A stretch of 5,660 nucleotides of DNA from an uncultured Clostridia bacterium (GTDB taxonomy: Bacteria > Bacillota > Clostridia > TANB77 > CAG-508), in the NCBI GenBank assembly GCA_947627785.1, contig CANQXC010000057.1, positions 1-5,660 of the forward strand. Direction: 5' to 3'. The notes under the pieces are model-generated. The model searched no databases, was not told where the DNA came from, and saw only the letters and a list, made by a program, of their open reading frames with translations. The position numbers were made by a program, and so were the translations under genes. Positions 5,588 to 5,660 of the stretch are shown here, piece by piece; position 1 is the first letter of the stretch, and each line of letters opens with the position of its first letter.

Positions 5588-5660
5588 GCTCCCTTAGCTC
5601 AGTTGGTCAGAGCAACCGGCTCATAACCGGTGGGTCCAAGGTTCGAATCCTTGAGGGAGC
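5588..5660 (+). tRNA. tRNA with CAT anticodon (tRNA-Met, or tRNA-Ile2)
   Basis: A full cloverleaf is visible up to position 72. It has a 7-bp acceptor stem (GCTCCCT/AGGGAGC), D arm GCTC-AGTTGGTCA-GAGC, anticodon stem ACCGG/CCGGT with loop CTCATAA (anticodon CAT), 5-nt variable loop GGGTC and T arm CAAGG-TTCGAAT-CCTTG. The discriminator base and any encoded CCA lie just beyond the window. A paired first acceptor base and a plain anticodon stem without three G-C pairs in a row rule out an initiator tRNA. Elongator Met is the default reading. A tRNA-Ile2, whose C34 is modified to lysidine by TilS, also has CAT and cannot be excluded from the part seen. Confidence 0.95.

Overview
This is an AT-rich window (roughly three quarters A+T by eye) with strong AAGGAG-type ribosome binding sites, near-consensus sigma-A promoters and AT-biased codon use. 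Together with the gene families present, this points to a low-GC Firmicute, most likely a member of the Clostridia. All but one of the protein genes lie on the minus strand. No insertion sequence, phage gene, CRISPR array or rRNA was seen.

Reading from the left, the window opens with a metal-resistance module on the minus strand. It has a CadC-type ArsR/SmtB repressor (429-791) and the start of a Cd/Zn/Pb-type P1B ATPase (337 to the left edge). The repressor has a consensus promoter (TTGACA, 18 bp, TATAAT) overlaid with two TGAA-N6-TTCA operators that together form a 23-bp-arm inverted repeat (819-873). Next is a two-gene minus-strand unit: lemA (1931-2464) and a DUF3137 membrane protein (895-1824), a pair commonly found together. 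A short divergent promoter region at about 2500-2560 separates lemA from a plus-strand polytopic membrane protein of the YwaF/TMEM164 family (2691-3440), which has a leader of about 130 nt containing two dyads. A strong hairpin at 3530-3565 lies between this gene and the convergent unit to its right.

The right half holds a minus-strand pair: an OGG1-type 8-oxoguanine DNA glycosylase (4402-5256) followed by a PF06541/CmpB-like membrane protein (3583-4347). A promoter and a leader hairpin are visible upstream of the glycosylase. The window ends in a tRNA with anticodon CAT (5588-5660), read rightwards from a perfect TTGACA-17-TATAAT promoter with an A/T-tract element upstream.

The metal module is a self-contained sense-and-export circuit. 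LemA/DUF3137, YwaF-like and CmpB-like proteins are envelope proteins whose biochemical roles are poorly known. The glycosylase is a base-excision repair enzyme with its full substrate pocket. I do not see a clearly new multi-gene system. The most interesting signals are the architecture of the metal promoter, where the operator dyad may also act as a terminator for upstream read-through, and the altered metal-ligand set of the repressor.
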